Assembly (NCBI GenBank): GCA_022548915.1
Contig: JAKZES010000010.1
Location: 1-64,000 of the forward strand
DNA from: Verrucomicrobiaceae bacterium E54
Lineage (GTDB): Bacteria > Verrucomicrobiota > Verrucomicrobiia > Verrucomicrobiales > Akkermansiaceae
DNA: 64,000 bases
Reading direction: 5' to 3'
Positions 45,992 through 53,526 of the stretch are shown here, in pieces (position 1 is the stretch's first letter; the number at the start of each line of letters is the position of its first letter). The position numbers and the translations under genes were made by a program. The notes below the pieces were generated by a model. The model ran no database searches. It had not been told where the DNA came from and was given only the letters and a program-made list of their open reading frames with translations.

Positions 45992-46152
45992 GGGTGTCAC
46001 TGAAAGTGGTGGGCAAGCACATGTGGCCGGGCCTTCCAGGCCCGTCGCCCACTTCGTGGTGAGCCTTGGCAACGGGGCTGGAAGCCCCGGCCACGGTTCC
46101 GTGAGGCATCCGCTGAGTCGCACGAACGTGCCCACCACTTTCAGTGACACCC
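45992..46152. repeat. MITE-like foldback element with perfect 24-bp terminal inverted repeats
   Basis: The arms 45992-46015 and 46129-46152 are exact reverse complements over 24 bp (GGGTGTCACTGAAAGTGG start). Inside them a second, imperfect pair of about 22 bp (GTGGCCGGGCCTTCCAGG against CTGGAAGCCCCGGCCAC) nests, so the whole 161 bp can fold into a long hairpin. No coding capacity and no clear target-site duplication at the arm ends. It sits just upstream of the leftward FAD oxidoreductase. Confidence 0.85.
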
Positions 46153-46214
46153 ATCGCCCGGGTTTCCTCTTGCGCTCCTCTTGGATTCCCTATCCTGAAA
46201 GGATTGCAGGCGAT

Positions 46215-46425
46215 AGCCCGGGGTTGAGGATCCCGCGTATGCGGGAGACGACCACCCCGGGTTGGATGGTGGGTTGAATCCGCACCCTGAAAGGCGTGCA
46301 AGAAATGCCGGATGCACCGGAATCGACCGCGCCCTCTTCGACCCGCTGCCGGGGTCGAATCTTCTGATTGTTGGCATTCCCCGGGTATTCGTCTCCCGCA
46401 TGCGCGGGATCCTCGACCCGGGGCT
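46215..46425. repeat. REP-like element with 47-bp inverted arms
   Basis: The left arm 46215-46261 and right arm 46379-46425 are imperfect reverse complements over about 47 bp, each centred on a GGATCCCGC..GCGGGAGACGA hairpin. Between and beside them are shorter palindromes of the CCTGAAAGG type (near 46195 and 46289) and GATCCCTGCCGGGATC just outside the right arm. Together with the foldback element it fills most of the 735-bp gap between the FAD oxidoreductase and the thioredoxin-like gene. Confidence 0.8.
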
Positions 46426-46487
46426 ACACTCTTCGATCCCTGCCGGGATCAAGAATCGATCTTCTGGGTTCGCACCCCAGAAGGCAC

Positions 46488-46534
46488 TGTCCTAAGAATG
46501 GCGTCAGTTGCCTTTTGATTATCCGGTTGAGGGA
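46488..46534 (+). promoter_or_regulatory. Shared upstream element, copy A (reference copy)
   Basis: TGTCCTAAGAATGGCGTCAG, then TTGC, then TTGATTATCC and GGTTGAGGG. This is the clearest copy and is used as reference for the others. It lies 187 bp upstream of the thioredoxin-like gene start. GG and GC in AATGG..TTGC are 8 bases apart, so it is not a sigma-54 promoter (which needs 10). Confidence 0.6.
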
Positions 46535-46674
46535 ACGTTGGTCCCGCCGCCAGTTTGCTCCGGGGTGGGTGACTCCCTTCCGCCGCGTCGCGCGCAACCG
46601 GCTCGCGAATCTTGTCCCGATGATATGCGGGAGCGGAGGCAAGGAGCCATCACCTCTCCATCCGGGAGAAAACC

Positions 46675-47646
46675 ATGAAGCACTCAGTATCGATCCTGTC
46701 CCTCGCCGCCATCGGCCTCGCGATCCATGGCAGCCTTTCGCCCGCCACCCACGCCGCCGTGAAAGGCGCGAAGCCCATGCCCCTCAGCGAAGGCTGGACC
46801 AGCGACTTCGAGGCCGCCCGCAAGCAGGCGGCCGCGGAAAACAAGAACCTGCTTCTCGACTTCACCGGTTCCGACTGGTGCGGGCCATGCATCAATCTCA
46901 AGAAAACCATCCTCGGCAAGGATGCCTTCAAGCAGGGCGTGAAGGACACCTACATCCTGGTCGAACTCGACTACCCGCGCGACAAGTCGCTGCAGACCGA
47001 GGAGACCGTCCAACAGAACCGGGCACTCGCCCAGCTCTACTCGATCAAGAGCTTTCCCACGGTCCTCTTGACGGATGCCGAAGGACGTCCCTTTGCCCAG
47101 ATGACCGGTTTCGGAATGGAGCCGGAGGAGTATGCCAAGGAGGTCAACGAGAAGATCTCCGCCCTCACGCGTCGCGACGAGGCCCTCGCCAAGGCCAGAG
47201 AACTGGAAGGCCCCGAGAAGGCGAGGGCATTGTTCGAAGCCCTCGAATCCATGAAGCTGAGGGACGAGCATATCGCGAGCTTCTACGGAAACCTGATCGA
47301 ACAGATCAAGGAAGCCGATCCCGATGACGAATCGGGCGCTACCCGGGCACTCGGGATGCGGAAGAAGCTGAGCGAACTGTTCGCCGAGCTGAAACCTCTG
47401 GGGCGCGCGTCGAAAATGGACGAGGCCCTGGCCTTGTTGGACGATGCCCTCGCCTCCGGTGACTTCGAGGGCGAGATCAAGCAGCAGGTCGGCTACGAGA
47501 AGGTCCGGGTCCTGCGGGCGATGAAGAAGAACGACGCAGCCATCCAGGCGGCGGAGGAAGCGGTGGCCATCGCTCCCGATGGCAAATGGGTGCGCCTGTT
47601 GGAAGGAATCAAGGGCCAGCTTGAGAAGGAAAAGAGCTCCGAGTGA
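46675..47646 (+). CDS. Exported thioredoxin-fold protein
   Basis: A 323-residue protein with a signal peptide (about 1-27, ATHA-A) and a GGGAGA Shine-Dalgarno before the ATG. Residues about 40-155 form a thioredoxin domain: NLLLDFTGSDWCGPCINLKK with Cys69 and Cys72 in the CxxC active site, and the cis-Pro segment SIKSFPTVLLTDAEGRP. The remaining 160 residues are helical with TPR-like spacing and a charged end. It probably acts as a periplasmic thiol-disulfide oxidoreductase helping secreted proteins fold. It is monocistronic: repeats on both sides isolate it from its neighbours. Confidence 0.9.
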   Translation: MKHSVSILSLAAIGLAIHGSLSPATHAAVKGAKPMPLSEGWTSDFEAARKQAAAENKNLLLDFTGSDWCGPCINLKKTILGKDAFKQGVKDTYILVELDYPRDKSLQTEETVQQNRALAQLYSIKSFPTVLLTDAEGRPFAQMTGFGMEPEEYAKEVNEKISALTRRDEALAKARELEGPEKARALFEALESMKLRDEHIASFYGNLIEQIKEADPDDESGATRALGMRKKLSELFAELKPLGRASKMDEALALLDDALASGDFEGEIKQQVGYEKVRVLRAMKKNDAAIQAAEEAVAIAPDGKWVRLLEGIKGQLEKEKSSE

Positions 47647-47706
47647 GGTCCGGTCTTTCGGCCTTCTCATACCGGCTTTTCCCGATTGCCCGACGAAATG
47701 GAATTC

Positions 47707-47789
47707 ACCGCCAAGACGCCAAGGTCGCAAAGGTAGGAAGAATCGAAGAGCCATCGGTCGAGGCTTTGCGTCCTTGGCGTCTTGGCGGT
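47707..47789. repeat. 25-bp inverted repeat hairpin (ACCGCCAAGACGCCAAGG type)
   Basis: The arms 47707-47731 and 47765-47789 match as reverse complements at 24 of 25 positions around a 33-bp loop. It lies in the 196-bp gap between the thioredoxin-like gene and the PLP enzyme gene. No U-tract follows on either strand, so it is more likely a dispersed repeat than a terminator. Confidence 0.8.
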
Positions 47790-47842
47790 TCCATCCTCCT
47801 CATTCGGCGATCGCCCACTTCGCCGACGAGCCAACCCGGAGC

Positions 47843-48829
47843 ATGCACGATTCCTCTCTTCGCATTTTCCCGGCCAGCGGCCGGATGATCCGGCAGGTGC
47901 CGCCGACGCCGCTCGTGCCGGTGGAACTCGACCCCGTGCTCGGGCCGGTGTTCTGCAAGCTGGAGTTCCTGAACCCGAGCGGCTCGACCAAGGACCGCAT
48001 CGCGCGCCACATGCTCGAGAAGGCGTGGCGACGGGGTGAGCTGAACGAGGGCGACACGGTGGTGGAAGCCTCCAGCGGCTCGACCAGCATCGCCCTCGCG
48101 CTGGCCTGCGCCCAGATGGGGCTGCGCTTCGTGGCCTTCATCCCGGATTCGGCCAGCGCCGAGCGTGGCCTGATGATCCGGGCCTACGGAGGGGAGGTGC
48201 GACGGGTCGAAGGCGGCATGCGGCAGGTCCTCGACGCCGCCATGGAAGCCGCCGCCGAAAATCATTGGTTTGCGACCCGGCAGTTCGAGAATCCCGACAA
48301 TGCCGAGGCCCACCAGCGCGCCACCGGCCCCGAGATCCTCAGCCAGATGGAGTGCGGGTGCGTGGACGTGGTGGTGAGCGGCGTGGGGACCGGCGGCACC
48401 CTTTGCGGGCTTTGGTCGGCCTTTCACGAGGCCTGCTGCAAGGTCACCGCAGTCGCCGCGATCCCCTGCGAGGGCGATGCCTTCGGCAGCAACGCGGAGT
48501 GCTGCAGCGTGACCTTCAGCAAGGAAGTCCCGGGCGTCATCGAGTGCCTGTCGAAGCTCTACGATGACTGGAAGGCGAAATGCCCGCCGGGGCGACTCGA
48601 GGAAGTGCTGATCGATGAGCGGGAGTGCCTCGAACTCACCCGGCGGCTCTGGAGCCAGGGCTTCCCGGTGGGCCCCAGCTCGGGGCTCAACTACGCGGCG
48701 GCGCTGGAGGCGAAGCGCCGCCACGGTCGCGAGGCCCGGGTCGTGACGGTGTTTCCCGACCGCATGGAGCGCTACTTCTCGCACCGGGTGTTCCAGCACC
48801 TGAGATCGGGGAGGGGAGGATGGGGCTGA
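47843..48829 (+). CDS. PLP-dependent enzyme of the cysteine synthase / beta-synthase family
   Basis: A 328-residue cytoplasmic enzyme. The ATG at 47843 is chosen because the upstream open frame runs through the intergenic hairpin. It carries LEFLNPSGSTKDRIARHML with the PLP-binding Lys50, an ASSGSTSIALALACAQ substrate/phosphate segment (the usual form is SGNTG, so the Asn is replaced), and SGVGTGGTLCGLW as the PLP phosphate loop. The C-terminus has FPVGPSSGLNYAAALEA. Fold type II enzymes of this group make cysteine or related amino acids by beta-replacement, or break them down. The altered loop warns against calling it O-acetylserine sulfhydrylase outright. A damaged partial copy of the gene lies at 50611-50768. 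Confidence 0.88.
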   Translation: MHDSSLRIFPASGRMIRQVPPTPLVPVELDPVLGPVFCKLEFLNPSGSTKDRIARHMLEKAWRRGELNEGDTVVEASSGSTSIALALACAQMGLRFVAFIPDSASAERGLMIRAYGGEVRRVEGGMRQVLDAAMEAAAENHWFATRQFENPDNAEAHQRATGPEILSQMECGCVDVVVSGVGTGGTLCGLWSAFHEACCKVTAVAAIPCEGDAFGSNAECCSVTFSKEVPGVIECLSKLYDDWKAKCPPGRLEEVLIDERECLELTRRLWSQGFPVGPSSGLNYAAALEAKRRHGREARVVTVFPDRMERYFSHRVFQHLRSGRGGWG

Positions 48830-48932
48830 AGCTCCGCAGCTTGTCCCGCTGGCACGAACGCAGGTTCAAGGAACGGGGGAAGGAATCCCGCCTGCCGGGT
48901 GGGCGGGGGTCGACGAGGGGCACTGAATCAGC

Positions 48933-48979
48933 TGTCCTGGAAATGGAAATAGTTGATGGAGGGGTTCCGGATTGATCAC
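48933..48979 (+). promoter_or_regulatory. Shared upstream element, copy H
   Basis: TGTCCTGGAAATGGAAATAG, then TTGA, with CGGATTGATC about 16 bases on. It lies 196 bp upstream of the start at 49129. The 299-bp gap 48830-49128 otherwise shows only a GC-rich hairpin without U-tract at about 48887-48907. Confidence 0.5.
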
Positions 48980-49128
48980 CAGTACGGGTGGTGGTCTGGT
49001 CCACGCCGATGCCTTTCGCCACGGCTGTCATCGTGCGGATCCTTGGCACCCCCCTTCCAATCCCGGTCGTCAGAGCTCCTCATGTCGATCTCGGATGCAT
49101 TTTCGGCAGTCAAATAGCGCATCAACCC

Positions 49129-49470
49129 ATGAACTCATCCAATCACGCCCCTGCTTTCGCCCGCGACGGTTTCGTGAAAGTCAATGCCCTGCTGCAGGCC
49201 GCTGAGGTGGATCGCCTGCTTGCCTTGTATGACCGCTTCCTCGACGGTTCGATCAAAGTCGGCTCGATGCGGGCCGACCTCGGCGCAGGAACCGACCGCA
49301 AGGAGGGGGCCACCCTCCACTACAGTCGCGGCAATACCACTCCCGGCCACCGCCGCGCCCTGATCCTCAACTTCCGGCCGACGGAGATGATCCGGCTCGA
49401 ACGTGAACTCGGGTTCGATCACGGGAAGAGTGACAACACCCGCCGGAATCGCAACAAGGCGACGGAATGA
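49129..49470 (+). pseudogene. Internally deleted phytanoyl-CoA dioxygenase-like gene
   Basis: An open frame of 113 codons reads like the two ends of a PhyH-family protein joined together. The N-terminal part is FARDGFVKVNALLQAAEVDR and RADLGAGTDRKEG. At about residue 65 it jumps to TLHYSRGNTTPGHRRALILN, then FRPTEMIRLERELGFDHGKS. Intact relatives are about 250-280 residues and carry the iron-binding HxD and second His between these parts; none of that is present. It is probably an in-frame deletion product and inactive as an oxygenase. It overlaps the next gene by 4 bp (ATGA), so it still belongs to a translated unit behind upstream element H. Confidence 0.65.
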
Positions 49471-50525
49471 ACTCCAAACAGTTGATCCACGCCACCCTCC
49501 GCGGCGAAAGCGTGCCGCGACCCGTGTGCGGCCCGCTTGCCTGCCATTTCTGCGGGCGTTACTACGGCGTCCCGCTCAAGGATTACACGCTCAACGCCGA
49601 CACCCTGGCCGACTGCGTCATCCGCTACCATCATGAGTTCCGCCCTGATGCGGTCTGGATCTCGGCCGACACTTGGATCACCGCGGAGGCCATGGGAGCT
49701 GCGGTCCATTTTCCGGGTGACGATCAACCGATGTGCGGCCATCCCGAGCCGACCTACCGCAGCATCGAGGAACTCGCCAAGATCCCCGCTCCCGATCCCA
49801 CGAGCCTCGGCCGGCAGCCGCTCATGTGTCAGGCATTGCGCAAGGTGGTCCGGGAGATCGGCGACGAGACCTTCGTGGTCGCCTGCATCGACCAGGCGCC
49901 CTTCTCGCTCGCCTGCGCCCTGGGCGGGATCAACGAGATGATGATGGCGACGGTCGCCGACCCCGACTTTGCGCGGGCGCTGCTTGAGAAATGCACTGAG
50001 CATGTCGTTGCCTACGCGCAGGCTCTCGCGGCGGAAGGTGCGGACATGCTGAGCACCGGCGACTCGCCCGCCGTCATGCTCGGGCCGGCCACCTACCGGC
50101 AATACGCCCTGCCCTTCGAGCAGCGTGTCTTCGAAATCCTTCGCGACACGACCCGCTGCAGGCTCTCGCTCCACATCTGCGGCGACTCGACCGAGATCCT
50201 GACCGACATGGCAAGCTCCGGAGCCGACGTGCTTGAGCTCGACTACGGTGTCGATCTCGGCCACGCCTGTGATGTTCTGCCGGAGAGCATTGCGATCTGG
50301 GGGAACATCAACGCCGTTTCCCCGCTCTACAACGGGTCGCCCGTGGAGGTGCGGGCCGCCGCCGGGCAGGCGCTCGAGGCGGCACGGAGAACGGGGCGCA
50401 AGCGATTCGTTCTCAGCTCCGGATGCACCCTGGCTCCCGACACGCCGGGAGACAACCTCCACGAACTCATCGACTCCGCCGTCGCGCACCCCGGAGGCGA
50501 AACGTGGCAACGAAGAGCAAGGTAA
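49467..50525 (+). CDS. Uroporphyrinogen decarboxylase-family protein (URO-D fold, methyltransferase-like)
   Basis: A 352-residue cytoplasmic protein starting within the stop of the truncated dioxygenase frame. URO-D fold signs: RPVCGPLACHFCGRYYG near the start, DAVWISADTWITAEAMGA, EGADMLSTGDSPAVMLGPAT, LSLHICGDSTEIL (a metal-binding HxC position in methyltransferase-type members), ADVLELDYGVDLGHAC, IWGNINAVSPL and FVLSSGCTLAPDTPGDN. The HICG and SSGC cysteines fit corrinoid or cobamide-dependent methyltransferase relatives (MtaA/MtbA-like) better than haem-pathway HemE, which lacks them. Many PVC genomes have multiple copies near sugar genes; the substrate is unknown. Confidence 0.87.
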   Translation: MNSKQLIHATLRGESVPRPVCGPLACHFCGRYYGVPLKDYTLNADTLADCVIRYHHEFRPDAVWISADTWITAEAMGAAVHFPGDDQPMCGHPEPTYRSIEELAKIPAPDPTSLGRQPLMCQALRKVVREIGDETFVVACIDQAPFSLACALGGINEMMMATVADPDFARALLEKCTEHVVAYAQALAAEGADMLSTGDSPAVMLGPATYRQYALPFEQRVFEILRDTTRCRLSLHICGDSTEILTDMASSGADVLELDYGVDLGHACDVLPESIAIWGNINAVSPLYNGSPVEVRAAAGQALEAARRTGRKRFVLSSGCTLAPDTPGDNLHELIDSAVAHPGGETWQRRAR

Positions 50526-50610
50526 CATGCCACCACCGACCAGGCGGATGATCAAATCATGATGGGATTCCCCACCCAATTTAAGGGGGCTCCCGGGGTG
50601 GGAGGAAGCT

Positions 50611-50768
50611 TGGGGACCGGCGGCACCCTTTGCGGGCTTTGGTCGGCCTTTCACGAGGCCTGTTGCGAGGTCACCGCAGTCGCCGCGATCCCCTGCGTGG
50701 ACGACGCTTTCGGCAGCAACGCGGAGTGCTGCAGTGTGACGCACCGTGTCTTCCAGCACCTGCGATAG
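50611..50768 (+). pseudogene. Partial, internally deleted copy of the PLP enzyme gene
   Basis: Bases 50611-50740 repeat 48384-48513 of the PLP gene with few changes (GTGGTLCGLWSAFHEACC reads in both). Bases 50741-50766 repeat 48781-48806, its 3' end (HRVFQHLR). The intervening 267 bp are missing, a multiple of three, so the frame continues to a stop. Without the catalytic Lys region it cannot be an enzyme. The rest of the 405-bp gap 50526-50930 holds no gene; the shared upstream element of the next gene follows directly. Confidence 0.85.
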
Positions 50769-50806
50769 GTGCTTGGAGGAGAGGCGAAAGCGATACTTCG
50801 ATTGCC

Positions 50807-50853
50807 TGTGCTAACAATGGCAACAGATACCTCGGAGCTTTTGGATTGAGAGT
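50807..50853 (+). promoter_or_regulatory. Shared upstream element, copy E
   Basis: TGTGCTAACAATGGCAACAG, then ATAC, with GGATTGAGAG about 16 bases on. It lies 124 bp upstream of the PEP-CTERM gene at 50931 and appears to serve the closely spaced run 50931-60014. Confidence 0.6.
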
Positions 50854-50930
50854 CCGCTTGTTTCCGGTCACCACGCCATAGTTTCCTGTCAATCGAACCC
50901 CACGGCAAACCACAAACCCCACGGCACACC

Positions 50931-51749
50931 ATGTTCCAGACCACCAACCGCCTTCCAGCCATCGCCGCCGCCTTGTTCGCCGGCTCGCTATGCTCCAACG
51001 CCGCAGTGCTTTTCCAGGACGATTTCAGCGGCTTGGTCGGTGACAATTTGAACGGCACGACTCCGGACGTCACGCAGGGGACCACCGCGTGGGTGGCCGA
51101 TACGGAATACAAGGCGGATGGCAGCGGGGAGGCGACGCCGGATACGAACCCCTCGATCCGCGCCTATCTGACGCTGGGCTCCCTGATCGACGACAACCGC
51201 GGCAACGCCGACGCCATTTACACGCTCTCGGCCACAGTCAGCGTCACGGCAGGGACGAGCGGGCAATGGCACGCCATCGGCTTCTGGGACAACGATACAC
51301 CGCCCGAGAATTTCGGCAGCAACGTCAGCGGGTCTGGCACCGCGGAAGGCACCGCCTGGATGCTTCGCCGGGACAACGCTGAATTGCGCGTTTTCAGAGG
51401 TGTTGGTACAGGTGGCGGAATCGGCGAGTCCACGGCATCGCCAAACAACGCTGCCGGCACCGTGGATCTTCAGGTCGTCCTCGACCTGAGCGATTGGAAC
51501 GGCATCGACAACTGGGGAAGCGTGACCTATTTCGCGAAGCTGTCATCGGTATCCACCTACACCGAGATTGCAGCCGGCGAACTCGACGCCGCGAACTCGA
51601 CCTTTCAGGCGGTAGGCATCGGGGGTGGGCTTGTTGCTGCTGACTTCGACTCCTTCGAACTCTCACAGATCCCTGAGCCCTCGTCTCTTGGCCTGCTGGG
51701 CATCGCCGGGGTCTCGCTGCTGATGCGTCGCCGGCGGCAGACACGCTGA
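50931..51749 (+). CDS. PEP-CTERM surface protein, M2-type beta module
   Basis: A 272-residue protein. Signal peptide (AIAAALFAGSLCSNA-A), then a beta-sandwich of about 215 residues called M2: VLFQDDFSG, TPDVTQGTTAWVADTEYKAD, AYLTLGSLIDDNRGNADAIY, AIGFWDNDTPPENFGSNVSG, ESTASPNNAAGT, DWNGIDNWGSVTYFAKLSS and DSFELS at the end. The C-terminus is a complete PEP-CTERM signal (QIPEPSSLGLLGIAGVSLL, then MRRRRQTR). The same M2 module, highly similar, is fused to enzymes in the next two genes. M2 opens like M1 (FxDDF) but is otherwise a separate family. It begins a close-packed rightward run of five genes. Confidence 0.9.
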   Translation: MFQTTNRLPAIAAALFAGSLCSNAAVLFQDDFSGLVGDNLNGTTPDVTQGTTAWVADTEYKADGSGEATPDTNPSIRAYLTLGSLIDDNRGNADAIYTLSATVSVTAGTSGQWHAIGFWDNDTPPENFGSNVSGSGTAEGTAWMLRRDNAELRVFRGVGTGGGIGESTASPNNAAGTVDLQVVLDLSDWNGIDNWGSVTYFAKLSSVSTYTEIAAGELDAANSTFQAVGIGGGLVAADFDSFELSQIPEPSSLGLLGIAGVSLLMRRRRQTR

Positions 51750-51771
51750 CCTGCCGCGATCCCGTGCCGCA

Positions 51772-53445
51772 GTGAGAACCCAGACCCTTTCCGTTGTGGT
51801 GTTTCGGCTCGCCTTTACGCTGATCGCCTTGGCAGGCCTGACGCCGCAGGCGCATGCCGAAAGCGCCTTGCTGGCGAAGGTGCGGGACGGGGATGACGTG
51901 AAGGTCGTCCTGCTCGGCACCAGTCTCACGGACAACGGGACCTGGCCGGCGTCCCTCCAAACCTGGCTCACCAGCGAGTCGCCCGGGCCGGGAACGGTCA
52001 CCGTGGTCAATCGCGCCGCGGGCGGCGAGGCCTCGGATCACGGCCTCGCCGTACAGACGCCCGCCGCCCTTTTGGACAACCCGGACTGCGTGTTCATCGA
52101 GTTTTCGATGAATGACGCGGCCACCTCGAAGAACATCACCCTGCAGCAGTCCGAGGACAACCTGAACGCGATGATCGACGCCTTCGTCGCCCAGAACCCG
52201 GACGTCATCATCGTCCTGCAGACGATGAACAACCTGCCTCCGGACACCTCGCCCTTCAGCCCACGGGTCAACCTGAACGGCTACTATCAAATCTATCGCG
52301 ACGTCGCGGCGGCCCGGGGCGCGATCCTGATCGACCATTATCCGAACTGGCTGGACCTCTACACCAACGACCTCGCGACCTGGCAAAGCTACATGGAAGA
52401 TGCCGTGCACCCCAACCCACTCGGACAGGACCAGGTTCTTTTTCCTGAGCTGCAGGCGGTGCTGGGGCCTCCGGCGGCTCCTCCATCCGTCTCCGACACC
52501 CTGATCTTCCAGGATGACTTCGACGGCGCAGGCGGTAGTCCTCTCGATGGCACCACGCCGGATGTCACCCAGGGCTCCACGGTCTGGGTGGCGGATGCCG
52601 AATACGAGGCCGATGGCTCGGCGTTGATCAACACGGAGAATCCATCGCGGCGTGCGTATCTGACTCTGGGAAACCTGATCGACGACAACCGTGGCAACGC
52701 GGACGCGCTCTACACACTCTCGGCCACGATCAACGTCCCGCCCGGCACCACCGGCATCTGGGAGGCCATCGGCTTCTGGAACAATGACACACCGCTCGAG
52801 AATTTTGGTACCGGCGGAGGCGAATTGGGCGGCCAACCGCGCGGCACCGCCTGGATGCTTCGCCGGGACAACGCTCAAATCCGTGTGTTCAGGGGCGTCG
52901 GCTTGGGTGGCACACTCACCGAGTCCACGGCCTCGCCGAACAATGTGGCCGGGACCCTCGACTTCAAGGTCGTCCTCGACCTGACCGACTGGAACGGCAC
53001 CGACAACTGGGGAAGCGTGACCTATTCCGCCAAGCTGTCCACGGACTCCACCTTCACCGAGATCGCCGCCGGCGAACTCGACGCTGCGAACTCGACCTTC
53101 CGGGCGGTAGGCCTGGGCGGCGGCACGGTGGGAGCACAGGTTTCTTCCTTCGAGCTGACGAAGCTCAGCCTCGCGCCGCCGGAACTCGCCGACTTTTCCT
53201 ACGACGGCACGACCGGCAACGCGGAGGTCCGGATCATCGGGGCGGCCAATACCCGCTACAAGTTGGTCCGTGCCGACGACCTCGACTTCGCCACCCCGGA
53301 CCAGGACCCGTTGCCCTTGACCGGCGCGACGGTCGGCGGCCTCGATGGCGGTGGAGTGATCACGGACCCCGGCGGCAATGCGACGGTGCAATTCAACCTT
53401 GGCACCGGGGCGTCCGCGTTCATTCGGGCTGAGGAACAGCCCTGA
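51772..53445 (+). CDS. Secreted SGNH hydrolase fused to M2 and K modules
   Basis: A 557-residue protein starting at GTG 22 bp after the previous stop; signal peptide to about residue 29 (AHA-E). Residues about 35-240 are an SGNH hydrolase: VVLLGTSLTDNG (nucleophile Ser in a GTS variant of GDS), NRAAGGEASDHG, FIEFSMNDAA and MEDAVHPNPLG with the Asp/His pair. Residues about 245-465 are module M2, close to the stand-alone PEP-CTERM protein before it. The last 85 residues are module K (NTRYKLVRADDLDFATPD, NATVQFNLGTGASAFIRAE). There is no PEP-CTERM tail. Likely an esterase acting on acylated glycans; M2 and K could be binding or docking parts. Confidence 0.87.
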   Translation: MRTQTLSVVVFRLAFTLIALAGLTPQAHAESALLAKVRDGDDVKVVLLGTSLTDNGTWPASLQTWLTSESPGPGTVTVVNRAAGGEASDHGLAVQTPAALLDNPDCVFIEFSMNDAATSKNITLQQSEDNLNAMIDAFVAQNPDVIIVLQTMNNLPPDTSPFSPRVNLNGYYQIYRDVAAARGAILIDHYPNWLDLYTNDLATWQSYMEDAVHPNPLGQDQVLFPELQAVLGPPAAPPSVSDTLIFQDDFDGAGGSPLDGTTPDVTQGSTVWVADAEYEADGSALINTENPSRRAYLTLGNLIDDNRGNADALYTLSATINVPPGTTGIWEAIGFWNNDTPLENFGTGGGELGGQPRGTAWMLRRDNAQIRVFRGVGLGGTLTESTASPNNVAGTLDFKVVLDLTDWNGTDNWGSVTYSAKLSTDSTFTEIAAGELDAANSTFRAVGLGGGTVGAQVSSFELTKLSLAPPELADFSYDGTTGNAEVRIIGAANTRYKLVRADDLDFATPDQDPLPLTGATVGGLDGGGVITDPGGNATVQFNLGTGASAFIRAEEQP

Positions 53446-53526
53446 GGCTCCCTTGTCCGCCGAGCCGCAAGGCCTTCGGCCCTGGGCCGTCTTTTCACAG
53501 CAACGCCATTCGCCATACCCCACAAG

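Noticed and set aside
41594-46425. CRISPR array in the repeat-rich zone
   Set aside because: The repeats are inverted palindromes of differing length, not direct repeats with regular spacers, and no cas genes are nearby.
46500-46512. Sigma-54 promoter in the shared upstream element (GG...GC)
   Set aside because: GG and GC are 8 bases apart in the good copies; sigma-54 promoters need 10. PEP-CTERM genes elsewhere can be sigma-54 controlled, so this was considered.
50559-50768. Separate 69-residue gene
   Set aside because: Its content is a fragment of the PLP gene with an arbitrary 5' end; listed as a pseudogene.
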